DNA of 64,000 bases from Bacteroidia bacterium (GTDB lineage Bacteria > Bacteroidota > Bacteroidia > SpSt-205). How positions within the stretch are numbered: position 1 is the stretch's first letter; each line of letters opens with the position of its first letter. The position numbers were made by a program, and so were the translations under genes. The DNA is taken from assembly GCA_026003235.1 (NCBI GenBank), contig BPGW01000003.1:62001-126000 (forward strand), read 5' to 3'. Below, piece by piece: positions 24,872 to 33,147 of the stretch. Below the pieces are notes generated by a model that saw only the letters and a program-made list of their open reading frames with translations, ran no database searches and was not told the origin of the DNA.

Positions 24872-25024
24872 CCTGAGATAAGGTATTAGGTCTTTGGCGA
24901 GTTTCACTTGGGGCCTCCTAAGCCGTTTCCGAAGTGGAGGGTGCGAGGTATAGGGAAAGGGTTTCTGCGGTTTCCTTGGTGATCCGTCGCTGCCGCCTCG
25001 CAGAAAACTACAACCTCCACGTAT
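24872..25024 (+). promoter_or_regulatory. Long 5' leader of surface-protein gene
   Basis: No coding potential was recognised between the -7 box and the ATG at 25025. The leader contains an 8-bp perfect inverted repeat (24962-24969 with 24999-25006) that closes a 29-base interior with further GC pairs, and a shorter one (CACTT 24905-24909 with AAGTG 24932-24936). No known riboswitch class is recognised. It may control translation or stability of the surface-protein mRNA. Confidence 0.4.
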
Positions 25025-26734
25025 ATGAAAACGCTTGCGAAAACTTGGTGGAACTTTTTCCTGCTCTCGCTGGCTTGGGCCCAGACTACGGTCCTGTTAG
25101 ACGGTACGACCAATGCCGGTTCGTTTGAAGGGGCAGGTGCGTCTTGTGCTACAGGTACTGCTACTTACCAAGGCTGGACTATCGTCAATGGCACGGAGTC
25201 CAATCGCTGGGTCGTAAATACCGCCGCTGGGGCCCAGCACGGCAGCCAGGCAATCTACATCACCAATAACTGCGGTGGCTCGCCTCCACCCCATCAGTAC
25301 GACAGGAATGCTTCTTCGGTCGTACATGTTTACCGCGATGTGACGCTGCCGGCCGGGCAACCTGCCCTTACCGTCTCCGCCTACATCAAGGTCTCAGGGG
25401 AGCCTTGTTGTGACTACCTGGATCTGTTTGTGGCGCCAACCAGCGTAACCCCCGTAGCCGGTGCCGAGGTGGGGAGCGCTTATCGGATTGGCCGGTATAG
25501 CCGCCTTCCTGCCGGCTGGAACCTCGTAAGCGCCTCCTTCTGTGGGACAGCGGGCACGACCTACCGCGTGATTTTTTCTTGGAGAAACGATGACGCACTT
25601 GAATCGCAGCCGCCGGCTGCCTTGGACCGGGTTCGCATCGTGGCCAGCGCTACTCCCCCAGGGGTTTTCAATGTGCCTGCCCTACCCTATACCCATGGGG
25701 CAGACGATATCTGCGGCAAAGGGAATAAGTTTACCACCGGCAACTCGTCTGCGTGCGGTTCTGATTATGGCGGGGAAGATATGCTGTGGGCCTTCACTCC
25801 GGCGGTGAGTGGGGTGGTGACGGTAACTATAGCTTCGGTAGCCAGCAACGCTGAAGTAAAGGTATATCGAGCGGGCGGCCCTTTCCAACCTTGCGCAGGA
25901 CTGCCAGGGGCTACCTGCTTGGCTTACGATGGCACTTCCGCCTCTAATAGAACCCTCAACGTATGCGTGGCCGCAGGGCAAACTTATTATGTAGTCGTAG
26001 ATCACCCCAATCCCCTACAGTGTAGCGCCTTCGCAAACTTGACGATTTCTGAGCCGGCGGCTCCTACGGGGATCGTCTCCGTGGATTCGGTGCCGTATAC
26101 CCATGGCCCTGGTACTACCTGCGGCCAAGGCAATAAGTTCACCCGAGTCAGCGTCCCTGTTTGTGGTAGCGCCAGTTACTACAATGGCGAAGACCTGTTA
26201 TGGACGTACACGCCCTCCGCCAATGGGACGATTACGGCGAGTCTGAGTTCTTCGGCGAGTGGGATGGGGCTGATGGTGTATCGAGGGGGGACATTGCGAG
26301 GATGTGAGCTTACCGGCGCCACCTGCGTGCGTCATGATCAAACCAGCGCAAACCCTAAGACGATAACGATCAATGTACAGGCAGGTCAGCCCTATTACTT
26401 TTTGGTGGATGGGACCTCGTGCGGCGCCTTTGATGATTTTACGCTTACGTTTTTGGCTTCTTCGTTGGGTGGGGCGGCGGGGCTGGGGCCTATTCGAGTA
26501 TCGCCTACCCCCACTTCGGACGTGCTGCAGCTTGCTTTTTCTACGGGTTCGATGGAGGCCGTGCATCTGGCTCTGTATGATGCGATCGGGCGGGCAGTCT
26601 ATACGGAAGCGCTGGAGGGACGGGTAGGCGTTGTGACGCATACGCTTTCGCTGGCGGGCTTGCCGGCCGGCCTGTATGTGCTCACTTTACGGCAGGGGGC
26701 TGCGTTTGAGCAGGTGCGCGTGGTAAAAGAGTAA
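25025..26734 (+). CDS. T9SS-sorted surface protein with two Cys-rich repeats
   Basis: A 569-residue secreted protein. Signal peptide to about residue 20 (ends in W-A-Q); a jelly-roll-like domain (about 25-205); two homologous modules of about 130 residues (about 212-345 and 350-480), each with P-Y-T-H-G ... C-G-x-G-N-K-F-T ... C-G-S ... G-E-D-(M/L)-L-W ... G-A-T-C and ending in a Y-x-V-V-V/L-V-D strand, similar to pre-peptidase C-terminal (PPC) sandwiches; and a T9SS type A sorting domain (about 490-569; R-V-S-P-T-P-T-S-D ... L-P-A-G-L-Y-V-L-T-L ... V-R-V-V-K-E). It should be exported and anchored on the cell surface. Terminator at 26750-26785. Confidence 0.85.
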   Translation: MKTLAKTWWNFFLLSLAWAQTTVLLDGTTNAGSFEGAGASCATGTATYQGWTIVNGTESNRWVVNTAAGAQHGSQAIYITNNCGGSPPPHQYDRNASSVVHVYRDVTLPAGQPALTVSAYIKVSGEPCCDYLDLFVAPTSVTPVAGAEVGSAYRIGRYSRLPAGWNLVSASFCGTAGTTYRVIFSWRNDDALESQPPAALDRVRIVASATPPGVFNVPALPYTHGADDICGKGNKFTTGNSSACGSDYGGEDMLWAFTPAVSGVVTVTIASVASNAEVKVYRAGGPFQPCAGLPGATCLAYDGTSASNRTLNVCVAAGQTYYVVVDHPNPLQCSAFANLTISEPAAPTGIVSVDSVPYTHGPGTTCGQGNKFTRVSVPVCGSASYYNGEDLLWTYTPSANGTITASLSSSASGMGLMVYRGGTLRGCELTGATCVRHDQTSANPKTITINVQAGQPYYFLVDGTSCGAFDDFTLTFLASSLGGAAGLGPIRVSPTPTSDVLQLAFSTGSMEAVHLALYDAIGRAVYTEALEGRVGVVTHTLSLAGLPAGLYVLTLRQGAAFEQVRVVKE

Positions 26735-26749
26735 ACCCACTTCGTTCAG

Positions 26750-26785
26750 GCCGAGGGGGAAGGGCATCCTTCCCCCTGGCTTTTT
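26750..26785 (+). terminator. Rho-independent terminator
   Basis: Stem GCC-x-AGGGGGAAGG with CCTTCCCCCT-GGC (26750-26763 with 26768-26780), 4-base loop GCAT, then five T. Terminates the surface-protein gene; the 120 bases that follow hold nothing else recognised up to the next promoter. Confidence 0.85.
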
Positions 26786-26905
26786 GGGGCCTACCTATCC
26801 CTTTTCCTTTCCGCTGTTACCCTCTCAGTCCAGATTCGCTACCACTCAGGAGCGGATCCGCACCACGCAAGCTGGAGCCCTTGCGGAAGGAGAGGAGTTT
26901 TTTTG

Positions 26906-26913
26906 TACCTTTG
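26906..26913 (+). promoter_or_regulatory. -7 box TACCTTTG
   Basis: Perfect box five bases before the ATG at 26919. Confidence 0.7.
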
Positions 26914-26918
26914 CGCCG

Positions 26919-27310
26919 ATGCGCTACCCGATTCTTCTCCTCTCTCTGCTGGGTAGTGCGCTCTGGGCTCAAATTAAAGAACCTCGCTTAGAGGAGCCGC
27001 AGCAAAGCTGGGTTTTTCACAAAGCTGGGTTTTTCACGTAGAAGGGGACCTCTCTCGGCTTTCTGTGGTTTCAGCTGAGCTGCCGCCTCGTTTCTCTCAA
27101 GTCAGAAAAGCCTATCCTTGTGAAAGAGGAGGGTATCTCGTTATTCTTCCTACCCAACCCTTACCTGCTACCCGCTATGAGGAGGTACAGGCTGCTCTTA
27201 CTGCTTTCCTTCAGGAGCAGGGGCTCACTGTTTACCCTAAGCCTTCGGCGGCTGTGATGGAACTCGCGCAGGTTTGTGACCAACTCCTAAAAGCTCTTCT
27301 CCATCCTTAA
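26919..27310 (+). pseudogene. Small secreted protein gene broken by a 17-bp tandem duplication
   Basis: The ATG at 26919 opens a signal peptide (M-R-Y-P-I-L-L-L ... A-L-W-A-Q) but the frame stops at 27041. Immediately before, the 17-mer at 27004-27020 is repeated perfectly at 27021-27037. Removing one copy restores a single 124-residue frame to the stop at 27310, with S-W-V-F-H-V-E-G-D-L-S-R-L-S joining the two halves. The restored protein is a secreted 105-residue domain with one Cys pair (P-C-E-R; V-C-D-Q) of unknown role. As given, translation yields only a 40-residue peptide. The gene has an intact promoter, so the disruption is probably recent, or reversible by slippage. Six bases before the next surface gene. 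Confidence 0.8.
27004..27037 (+). repeat. Perfect 17-bp tandem duplication
   Basis: Two identical adjacent copies of AAAGCTGGGTTTTTCAC (27004-27020 and 27021-27037). 17 is not a multiple of three, so it shifts the reading frame of the host gene. Confidence 0.97.
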
Positions 27311-27315
27311 GGGTT

Positions 27316-29055
27316 ATGAAAAGGCATGTAACCCTTCTGGCGGTCTTGCTCAGGGCGGTCCTCTACGCTCAGCCCCCTAATGACAATCCCTGTGGCGCTA
27401 TCACCCTTACTCCGAGTGCGGGTTGCACTTACGTTAGTGGTAACCTCAATGGAGCTACCGCTACCGCAGGCGTGCCGGCTCCAGGGTGTGCCAACTATCA
27501 GGGTGGCGATGTGTGGTATGTCTTTCCTGTGCCTTTGGGCGGTCGGGTTATTATTCAGGTTAGTAGCTCTGCCGACTTGGGGATGGCCATCTATTCTGCG
27601 CCTGCCTGCACAGGGCCTTTTACCCTCATCGAGTGTGATGATGACGATGGGCCTGGGCTCAATCCTACTATCTGTCGGACGGGGGGCAGCTCTACCGGCT
27701 GTACGGGAGTGGACCCCGAGGTAACTTGTGTCTACAATGCCGCACTGACCCCAGGTACCACTATCTATGTGCGCATCTGGCGGTATGGTAATGCAACGCC
27801 TGGCAATACGCCTTTTCAAATTTGCGTGATCGACTGTGAAGCCGGTGGAGGAGGCGGGGGGAGTGGGTGTAATGCCTCTAACTACACAGCCTATAGCTGT
27901 CCCTGTCCAGGGCCAGCAGAAGGGAGTTGGTGCGGAACGGGCTGCACAAGTGCCGGCATCACCTCAGATGATGAATACTCGCCGAGCTGGATTTCTATCC
28001 CCTTTAATTTCTACTTTGCTGGCAGCACATACAATCAGCTCCTCATCGGCGCCAACGGCCATGTAGTGTTTCCGCCCTCTGGCTTTACGCCTGGAGGTGG
28101 CGATGGATGGGTTTGGAGTGGGTATGTGAATGACTTGTATTCCATTCAGTTTCAGTTGGATATTGATCCAGCGGTTGGGGGCACTATTTGCTATCGCACG
28201 ATCGGCACTTCGCCTAACCGGTGTTTCGTGGTGCAGTATTGCAACGTGCCCTACTTTGGGTCGGCGTGTTCGGGATTGTCCTTTACAGGAGAACTTCGCT
28301 TGTGTGAGAATGGTAGCATCCAAATAAATATTGCGAACAGGCCGGTATGTGCGGGCTGGAACGGTGGAGGGTGCTATGTCGGGATAGTAGGATCTTCTTC
28401 TTCGGATTTGTGGGCCATCGAGAATGCCCGGCCCTGTGCAGCCCTCACGAACACCTGCTATGCTTTTACACCCCCTCTGGCCTGTCAGGCTTCTGTGCCG
28501 CCTCTGGGATGTGTACCGCTCTCGGTGACGCTGGAATCTTTTACAGCGCAACAGGAAGGGGAGACTGTATGGGTAAGGTGGGAGAGTGTAGTGGAGGAGA
28601 GGTTGCGTCAGTACCGGGTCGAGCGCAGCGCCGACTTGCAAACCTGGACCGAGGTGGGGGTGCTGCCGGCTCGCGGTCAGGCCTCGCAGTATACTTTGGC
28701 TGATGGGGATCTGCTGGCGCGGGCAGGTTCTGTTTTTTATCGGCTCTGGGCTGAGGAAGCGTCGGGCAGTGGGAAGGCCTTCGGTCCAGTAGAGGTAGTG
28801 CTGGAGGCCAAACGCCCGGTGCGTATTCACCAGATGACTCTGCGCTCTGACGAGTCGCTTACGGTAGAGTTGCTTACGGGGGATGATTTCCAGCTTTCGG
28901 TGTGGGCTCCTTCGGGTCAGCGTGTATGGGAAGACCAGGTGACGGGACCGGGCAGTTATACTATTCCGGGAGTGGTATTTGGGCGGGGTATGCACCTGGT
29001 GCAGGTCCGGACTGCCCGCGGCGAGCTGTATGTGTATCGCATTCTGAGGTTGTAG
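27316..29055 (+). CDS. T9SS-sorted surface protein, Cys-rich
   Basis: A 579-residue secreted protein. Signal peptide ends at Y-A-Q (about residue 19), followed by P-P-N-D-N-P-C, a common start of PPC-like modules in Bacteroidota surface proteins. The first module runs to about residue 175 (C-x-x-V-x-G-N-L-x-G-A-T ... D-V-W-Y-V-F ... Y-V-R-I-W-R-Y-G-N), then a Gly-rich linker, a second Cys-rich beta domain (about 185-400), an FN3-like domain (about 410-495) and a C-terminal sorting region (about 500-579; L-S-V-W-A-P-S-G-Q-R-V-W ... V-Q-V-R-T-A-R-G-E-L-Y-V-Y-R-I-L-R-L). The start lies five bases after the disrupted small gene, so the two share a promoter. A terminator follows. Confidence 0.85.
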   Translation: MKRHVTLLAVLLRAVLYAQPPNDNPCGAITLTPSAGCTYVSGNLNGATATAGVPAPGCANYQGGDVWYVFPVPLGGRVIIQVSSSADLGMAIYSAPACTGPFTLIECDDDDGPGLNPTICRTGGSSTGCTGVDPEVTCVYNAALTPGTTIYVRIWRYGNATPGNTPFQICVIDCEAGGGGGGSGCNASNYTAYSCPCPGPAEGSWCGTGCTSAGITSDDEYSPSWISIPFNFYFAGSTYNQLLIGANGHVVFPPSGFTPGGGDGWVWSGYVNDLYSIQFQLDIDPAVGGTICYRTIGTSPNRCFVVQYCNVPYFGSACSGLSFTGELRLCENGSIQINIANRPVCAGWNGGGCYVGIVGSSSSDLWAIENARPCAALTNTCYAFTPPLACQASVPPLGCVPLSVTLESFTAQQEGETVWVRWESVVEERLRQYRVERSADLQTWTEVGVLPARGQASQYTLADGDLLARAGSVFYRLWAEEASGSGKAFGPVEVVLEAKRPVRIHQMTLRSDESLTVELLTGDDFQLSVWAPSGQRVWEDQVTGPGSYTIPGVVFGRGMHLVQVRTARGELYVYRILRL

Positions 29056-29078
29056 GAGCCCACTTTTGTTCGGTTTGA

Positions 29079-29108
29079 GGAGGATGACTACAGTCATCCT
29101 CCTTTTTT
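29079..29108 (+). terminator. Rho-independent terminator
   Basis: A 10-bp stem (29079-29088 with 29093-29102), 4-base loop, six T. Ends the surface-protein operon. Confidence 0.88.
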
Positions 29109-29112
29109 CGTT

Positions 29113-29120
29113 TTTCTTTG
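29113..29120 (+). promoter_or_regulatory. -7 box-like TTTCTTTG
   Basis: One mismatch to TAnnTTTG, four bases before the ATG at 29125 and just after the terminator. Confidence 0.45.
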
Positions 29121-29124
29121 CGGC

Positions 29125-30325
29125 ATGCGAAAAGCACTTGTAGGGACCGTCCTTGTGCTGTGGGGATGTAATGGGCGGTCTTCGTTGCCGGCGGCCCGGC
29201 CGGCCGACGCCGTAGGGCCGGCTACGTGCTGGCAGGTTTTTTTGGAGCGGGAAGGGCCTCGCCTTCGCCGTCAGAAGCTGGCTCTGGTAGCGCACCGTCC
29301 CACGCGAACCCTGCTCGATAGCTTACTGGATAGGGGTTTTTCGGTCGTGCGGGTCTACGCGCCTGAACATGGGCTTTTTGGGGAGCAGGCGGCGGGGCAC
29401 CGGGTAAGGGATACCGTGTACCGGGGGGTGCCGGTGGTCTCCCTCTACGGCCAGCGAAAGGCCCCTTCCCCCGCAGAGCTGGCTGAGGCGGAGGCGATCG
29501 TTTTCGCCCTAAGGGATGTAGGGGTGCGGCATTACACCTACCTCAGCACGCTGGCTCTGGTGCTTGGAGGCCGCCGCCCAGGCCCAACGGCCCGTGTATG
29601 TGCTGGACTTTCCCAACCCGCACGCCCACTATGCGTACGGGCCTCTGCTGGATAGCTCGCTCTTTTCGTTTGTGGGCATGCATGCGGTGCCGCTGGTGCC
29701 GGGGCTCACCATAGGGGAGTATGCGCAGCTGCTGGTGGGGGAAGGCTGGGTGCCTCGTGTGCCGCTCAAAGTGGTGAGCTGGCCAGGGTGGCGGCGCGGC
29801 GACTCGCTCCCTCAGGTGGCGCCTTTTTTTACGGAGCCGCCTTCGCCGGCCTTGCGCAACGCCGCCGCCGTGGAGCTGTATCCCATCTTAGGCTGGTACG
29901 AGGGCACCACGTGCGTAAGCGTGGGCCGTGGCACAGAAGCCCCCTTCCAACAGGTGGGCCTGCGCGGCCAGCCCGCCTTGCCCTTTGGCGATACAATCGT
30001 GTACGGGTATCGGCTCCAGCGGGTCACCTTCCGGCCGAAAGGCGACACCGCCTCTTACGCGGGGTGGCGCCTCCAGCGCACCTACAGCGGCCCCGTCGCG
30101 CCCGATAGCCTCTTCCGGTTGGGGTTTTTCTTGCTGCGTACCTTCCGGCAGGCCTGGACCTCGGAAACCCCCTTCTACCAGGAGGAGTTTTTTGATAAGC
30201 TCTTTGGCACGCCTCTCCTGCGTTGGATGGAGGAGAAAAACCTCCCCTTAGATACCCTTTACCGCGCTTTTGAGGCGCCGGCGTCGTGGCACGCGCTGCG
30301 CCAGCGGTACGCCACCCTCTACTGA
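29125..30325 (+). CDS. NamZ-like exo-N-acetylmuramidase (DUF1343), lipoprotein, with apparent frameshift
   Basis: Two overlapping frames make one DUF1343 protein of about 399 residues. The first half has a signal ending in L-W-G-C (lipobox), then A-P-E-H-G-L-F-G-E-Q-A-A-G and L-R-D-V-G-V-R-H-Y-T-Y-L-S-T-L, hallmarks of the family; the second half has V-L-D-F-P-N-P-H-A-H-Y and G-W-Y-E-G-T-T-C-V-S-V-G-R-G-T. The frame changes at C-T-T-G-G (29563-29567): deleting one T gives L-V-L-E-A-A-A-Q-A and joins them. NamZ enzymes release terminal N-acetylmuramic acid from peptidoglycan fragments, in the periplasm. As given, the product is truncated at 176 residues. Whether this is a mutation or a sequencing error cannot be told. 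Confidence 0.82.
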
Positions 30326-30336
30326 GCTGAAATGCG

Positions 30337-30344
30337 TACTTTGG
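30337..30344 (+). promoter_or_regulatory. -7 box-like TACTTTGG of GH3 gene
   Basis: Box with a one-base shorter spacer (TA-C-TTTG), four bases before the GTG at 30349. Confidence 0.5.
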
Positions 30345-30348
30345 CGGC

Positions 30349-31854
30349 GTGAAAGCCCTTGCTGCCAGGGTGTGGGCTGCCCAGGTAGCCCGCGCGTATG
30401 CCCAAAAGGTAGGGCGAGAGACGACCCTGCAGAAGCAGACGCTGGCCCGACTCCTGGAGAAGGGCCGCCACACGGCTTTCGGACAAGACCATCGGCTGCG
30501 GCAGGTGCGTTCGTACGAGGACTTCCGGCAAGCGGTGCCTCTCTACTCGTATGAGCGCTTGTGGGAGCGGTACCTGAGCCGGGCCTGGGAAGGGGAGCCT
30601 TCTGTCCTCTGGCCTGGCCGGCCGGTGTATTTCGCTAAGACTTCGGGCACGACCGCCGGCGCGAAGTTCTTGCCTCTTACCCGGGAGAGCATCCCTACCC
30701 ACATTCGGGCGGCGCGAGACACGCTCCTCTTGTACGTAGCCCGCAAAGGCAACGCCGCCTTCGTGCAAGGGCGCTGGCTCTTTCTCTCCGGCAGTCCAGC
30801 CCTGGAAAAAAACCCCGCCGGCATCTTATACGGCCGGCTTTCGGGCATTGTCCATCATTGGGTGCCGGCTTACCTGACCCGCCATCGCCTCCCTTCCTGG
30901 GAGGTCAATTGCATAGAGGACTGGCCCCGGAAGGTGGAGGCCGTCTTGGATGAGGCCAGGCCGCTGGACCTGCGGCTGCTTTCCGGCATTCCCCCCTGGG
31001 TGCAGCAGATGCTGGAGCAGGCAGAAGCCCGCTTCGGCCGAAAAGCCTCCGAGCTGTGGCCCCACCTGCAGCTGTACGTGCATGGGGGGGTAGACTTTCG
31101 CCTGTACGAAGCCCGACTGCGAGCCCTCTTGCCAGGGGTGGATTTTATAGAGACCTTCCCGGCGTCAGAGGGGTTTTTCGCTTTCCAAGACACAGACGAC
31201 CCTGAAGCCGGCCTGCGCCTGATTGTAGACGGGGGAATCTTTTATGAGTTTGTGCCGCTGGAGCGGGCTGAAGAGCCGGATCCGCCTCGCCTGCCCTTGT
31301 GGGAAGTGGAGGTAGGCCGCCCTTATGCCCTCCTCATCACGACAAGCGCCGGCCTATGGGCCTACGCCATCGGGGACGTAGTGTCGTTTACTTCGCTGCG
31401 GCCGCCTCGCCTGCGGGTCAGTGGCCGGGTCAAAAATCACCTCAGCGCTTTCGGCGAGCACGTCATTGAAGCCGAAGTGGAAGCGGCCCTCCAGGCTGCG
31501 CTGCGCGCTACGGGCGCCCGCGTGCGTGAATACACCGTCGGCCCTTACCTCGGCCCAGAAAAACCCCGCCACGAATGGCTCCTGGAAGTAGAGGCCGAAC
31601 CCACCAGCTGGCAGGCTTTCCTTATCGTGTTGGACCAGACCCTGCGCCAGATCAATCCCTATTACGAGGACCTGCGACGAGGCGCCATCCTGGACGCGCC
31701 CCGGCTGTATCGCCTGCCTGTGGGGGCCAGCTACGCCTACTTGGCTAAGGCAGGCAAGCTCGGCGGCCAACATAAGTTTCCCCATCTGCGCAGCGACCGC
31801 ACCCTCCTGGAAGCGCTCCTCCCTGAGGCCGAGCCCCTCTCTGTCCCTGTATGA
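30349..31854 (+). CDS. GH3-family acyl-adenylate enzyme
   Basis: A 501-residue protein of the GH3 (auxin-responsive-like) branch of the ANL superfamily. The ATP-binding T-S-G-T-T-A-G-A-K-F-L-P-L-T (about residues 98-111), E-T-F-P-A-S-E-G-F-F-A-F-Q, Y-A-I-G-D-V-V-S-F and the hinge G-R-V-K-N-H-L-S-A-F-G-E-H-V match the family in order. GH3 enzymes adenylate a carboxylic acid and usually pass it to an amine; the bacterial substrates are unknown. GTG start chosen from the promoter box and the short N-terminus K-A-L-A-A-R. Its stop overlaps the next ATG (ATGA), so it is coupled to the T9SS plug gene. Confidence 0.9.
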   Translation: MKALAARVWAAQVARAYAQKVGRETTLQKQTLARLLEKGRHTAFGQDHRLRQVRSYEDFRQAVPLYSYERLWERYLSRAWEGEPSVLWPGRPVYFAKTSGTTAGAKFLPLTRESIPTHIRAARDTLLLYVARKGNAAFVQGRWLFLSGSPALEKNPAGILYGRLSGIVHHWVPAYLTRHRLPSWEVNCIEDWPRKVEAVLDEARPLDLRLLSGIPPWVQQMLEQAEARFGRKASELWPHLQLYVHGGVDFRLYEARLRALLPGVDFIETFPASEGFFAFQDTDDPEAGLRLIVDGGIFYEFVPLERAEEPDPPRLPLWEVEVGRPYALLITTSAGLWAYAIGDVVSFTSLRPPRLRVSGRVKNHLSAFGEHVIEAEVEAALQAALRATGARVREYTVGPYLGPEKPRHEWLLEVEAEPTSWQAFLIVLDQTLRQINPYYEDLRRGAILDAPRLYRLPVGASYAYLAKAGKLGGQHKFPHLRSDRTLLEALLPEAEPLSVPV

Positions 31855-33122
31855 GCCGGTTTTTCATGGCTTGGCTGGGGGCTTTGTGGGCTGCGCCCCT
31901 CGTAGACACCGTCGCCGAGCCGCAGATTTACACGATACAGTTCTACCGGGGGCAGAACACGCTCAGCTATCCCTTCCTCGGCCTGAACGAACAGAACACC
32001 CTCACGCTGGAGTTTGACGAAGTGCGAGAAGGGGCGCCTTCGGACTTTTGGGTGCGGGTGCGCCTATGTAACCGCCACTGGGAACCTTCCTCCCTTCCCC
32101 TTACCGAGTATTGGCCTGCTTTTGTCTCTGACCGCATTACCGAGTTTGCTCCTTCCTACAACACGCGGGTGCCTTATCTGCACTACCGGTACCAGCTGGT
32201 CAATCGCTTCCAGCGAAGCGGGTTTTATGTGATAGAGGTTTTTCGGGACAACGATCCGGCCAAGCTTGTGCTGCGGCGGCGCTTTTATGTGGTTGAGCCT
32301 CTGGTGAAGGTCGTGCCGGATGCGCGGCAGCAGGTGGTGACGGGGGTTCGCCAAGGGCTGCAATCGCTGGCTTTTTCGGTGTATCCTGGTCCCCTCCAGA
32401 GCACCCAGGCTTATCAGGAGTTCTTTTGCGTGCTCTTGCAGAACGGGCGTTGGGATAATGCGCGCACGGGCCTCAAGCCTACGTTCCTGTATCCTGACCA
32501 CTTGGAGTACCGCTTTCAGTCGGGCTTGGATTTGCCGGCGGGGGTGGAGTTTCGGATGCTGGACCTGAGGTCGGTGCTGCGGCGGCGCAGCTTCCAAATA
32601 GAGCGCACCTTCTGGACAGATACGGGCATTGTGGTGCGGCTGGTGCCGGAGCGGCCTCGGGCCGGCTTAGCGTACACCTCGCAGTTTGACTTGAACGGGC
32701 GCTTTTTCGTGCAGATTCAGGAGGCGCTCCTGGATACAGCGCGTTTGTGGCAGGGTTGGGATCAGCTCAGTACGGTGCAAGCGGATTACTTCTGGGTAGA
32801 ATTTCGGCTGGAAGCGCCTACCCCTTATCCCAAACCTCTCTACGTCGTGGGGGGGGTTATGGGCTGGCGGCCCGACCCGCGCTTTGAGATGCGCTTTGAC
32901 GAGGAGCGGGGGCTCTACACCTGCCAGGTGCCCCTCAAACAAGGCGTATACGACTACCTTTATGCTCTCTGGGACGATAAGGAAGGAACCTTTTTGGTGG
33001 AGCCCGTGGAGGGTAGCTACTTTGAAGCCGAAAATACCTACGCCGTGTTGGTGGTGTACCGGGGCTTCACCGAACGGGAAGATCGGGTGGTGGGACACCG
33101 CTGGTTCGGGTACTACGAGTAG
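31851..33122 (+). CDS. Type IX secretion plug protein (DUF5103 family)
   Basis: A 423-residue secreted protein: signal peptide (about 1-16), then the DUF5103/T9SS-plug pattern with I-Y-T-I-Q-F-Y-R-G-Q-N-T-L-S-Y-P-F-L-G-L-N, L-x-L-x-F-D-E-V (about 25-55), C-N-R-H-W-E-P-S-S-L-P-L-x-E-Y, P-Y-L-H-Y-R-Y-Q-L and R-S-G-F-Y-V-I-E-V-F-R-D-N-D; later beta-sandwich regions with Y-V-V-G-G-V-M-G-W and K-Q-G-V-Y-D-Y-L-Y-A. In characterised systems the plug protein binds the periplasmic side of the SprA translocon and closes it when no cargo shuttle is present. This fits the many T9SS cargoes in the window. It is coupled to the GH3 gene. Confidence 0.88.
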   Translation: MSRFFMAWLGALWAAPLVDTVAEPQIYTIQFYRGQNTLSYPFLGLNEQNTLTLEFDEVREGAPSDFWVRVRLCNRHWEPSSLPLTEYWPAFVSDRITEFAPSYNTRVPYLHYRYQLVNRFQRSGFYVIEVFRDNDPAKLVLRRRFYVVEPLVKVVPDARQQVVTGVRQGLQSLAFSVYPGPLQSTQAYQEFFCVLLQNGRWDNARTGLKPTFLYPDHLEYRFQSGLDLPAGVEFRMLDLRSVLRRRSFQIERTFWTDTGIVVRLVPERPRAGLAYTSQFDLNGRFFVQIQEALLDTARLWQGWDQLSTVQADYFWVEFRLEAPTPYPKPLYVVGGVMGWRPDPRFEMRFDEERGLYTCQVPLKQGVYDYLYALWDDKEGTFLVEPVEGSYFEAENTYAVLVVYRGFTEREDRVVGHRWFGYYE

Positions 33123-33134
33123 AGGGGGTTTTCG

Positions 33135-33142
33135 TACCTTGC
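33135..33142 (+). promoter_or_regulatory. -7 box-like TACCTTGC
   Basis: TACCTT core, mismatched at the last two positions, five bases before the ATG at 33148. Confidence 0.45.
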
Positions 33143-33147
33143 CTTAG

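Noticed and set aside
27964-29295. 443-codon open frame opposite the surface protein at 27316-29055
   Set aside because: It runs across the 29079-29108 terminator and into the next gene's start, and its translation is Arg/His/Pro-rich low-complexity sequence typical of an antisense shadow.
29564-30325. Separate TTG-initiated gene encoding the second NamZ half
   Set aside because: It starts in the middle of a conserved domain with no promoter, and joins the upstream half exactly by removing one base.
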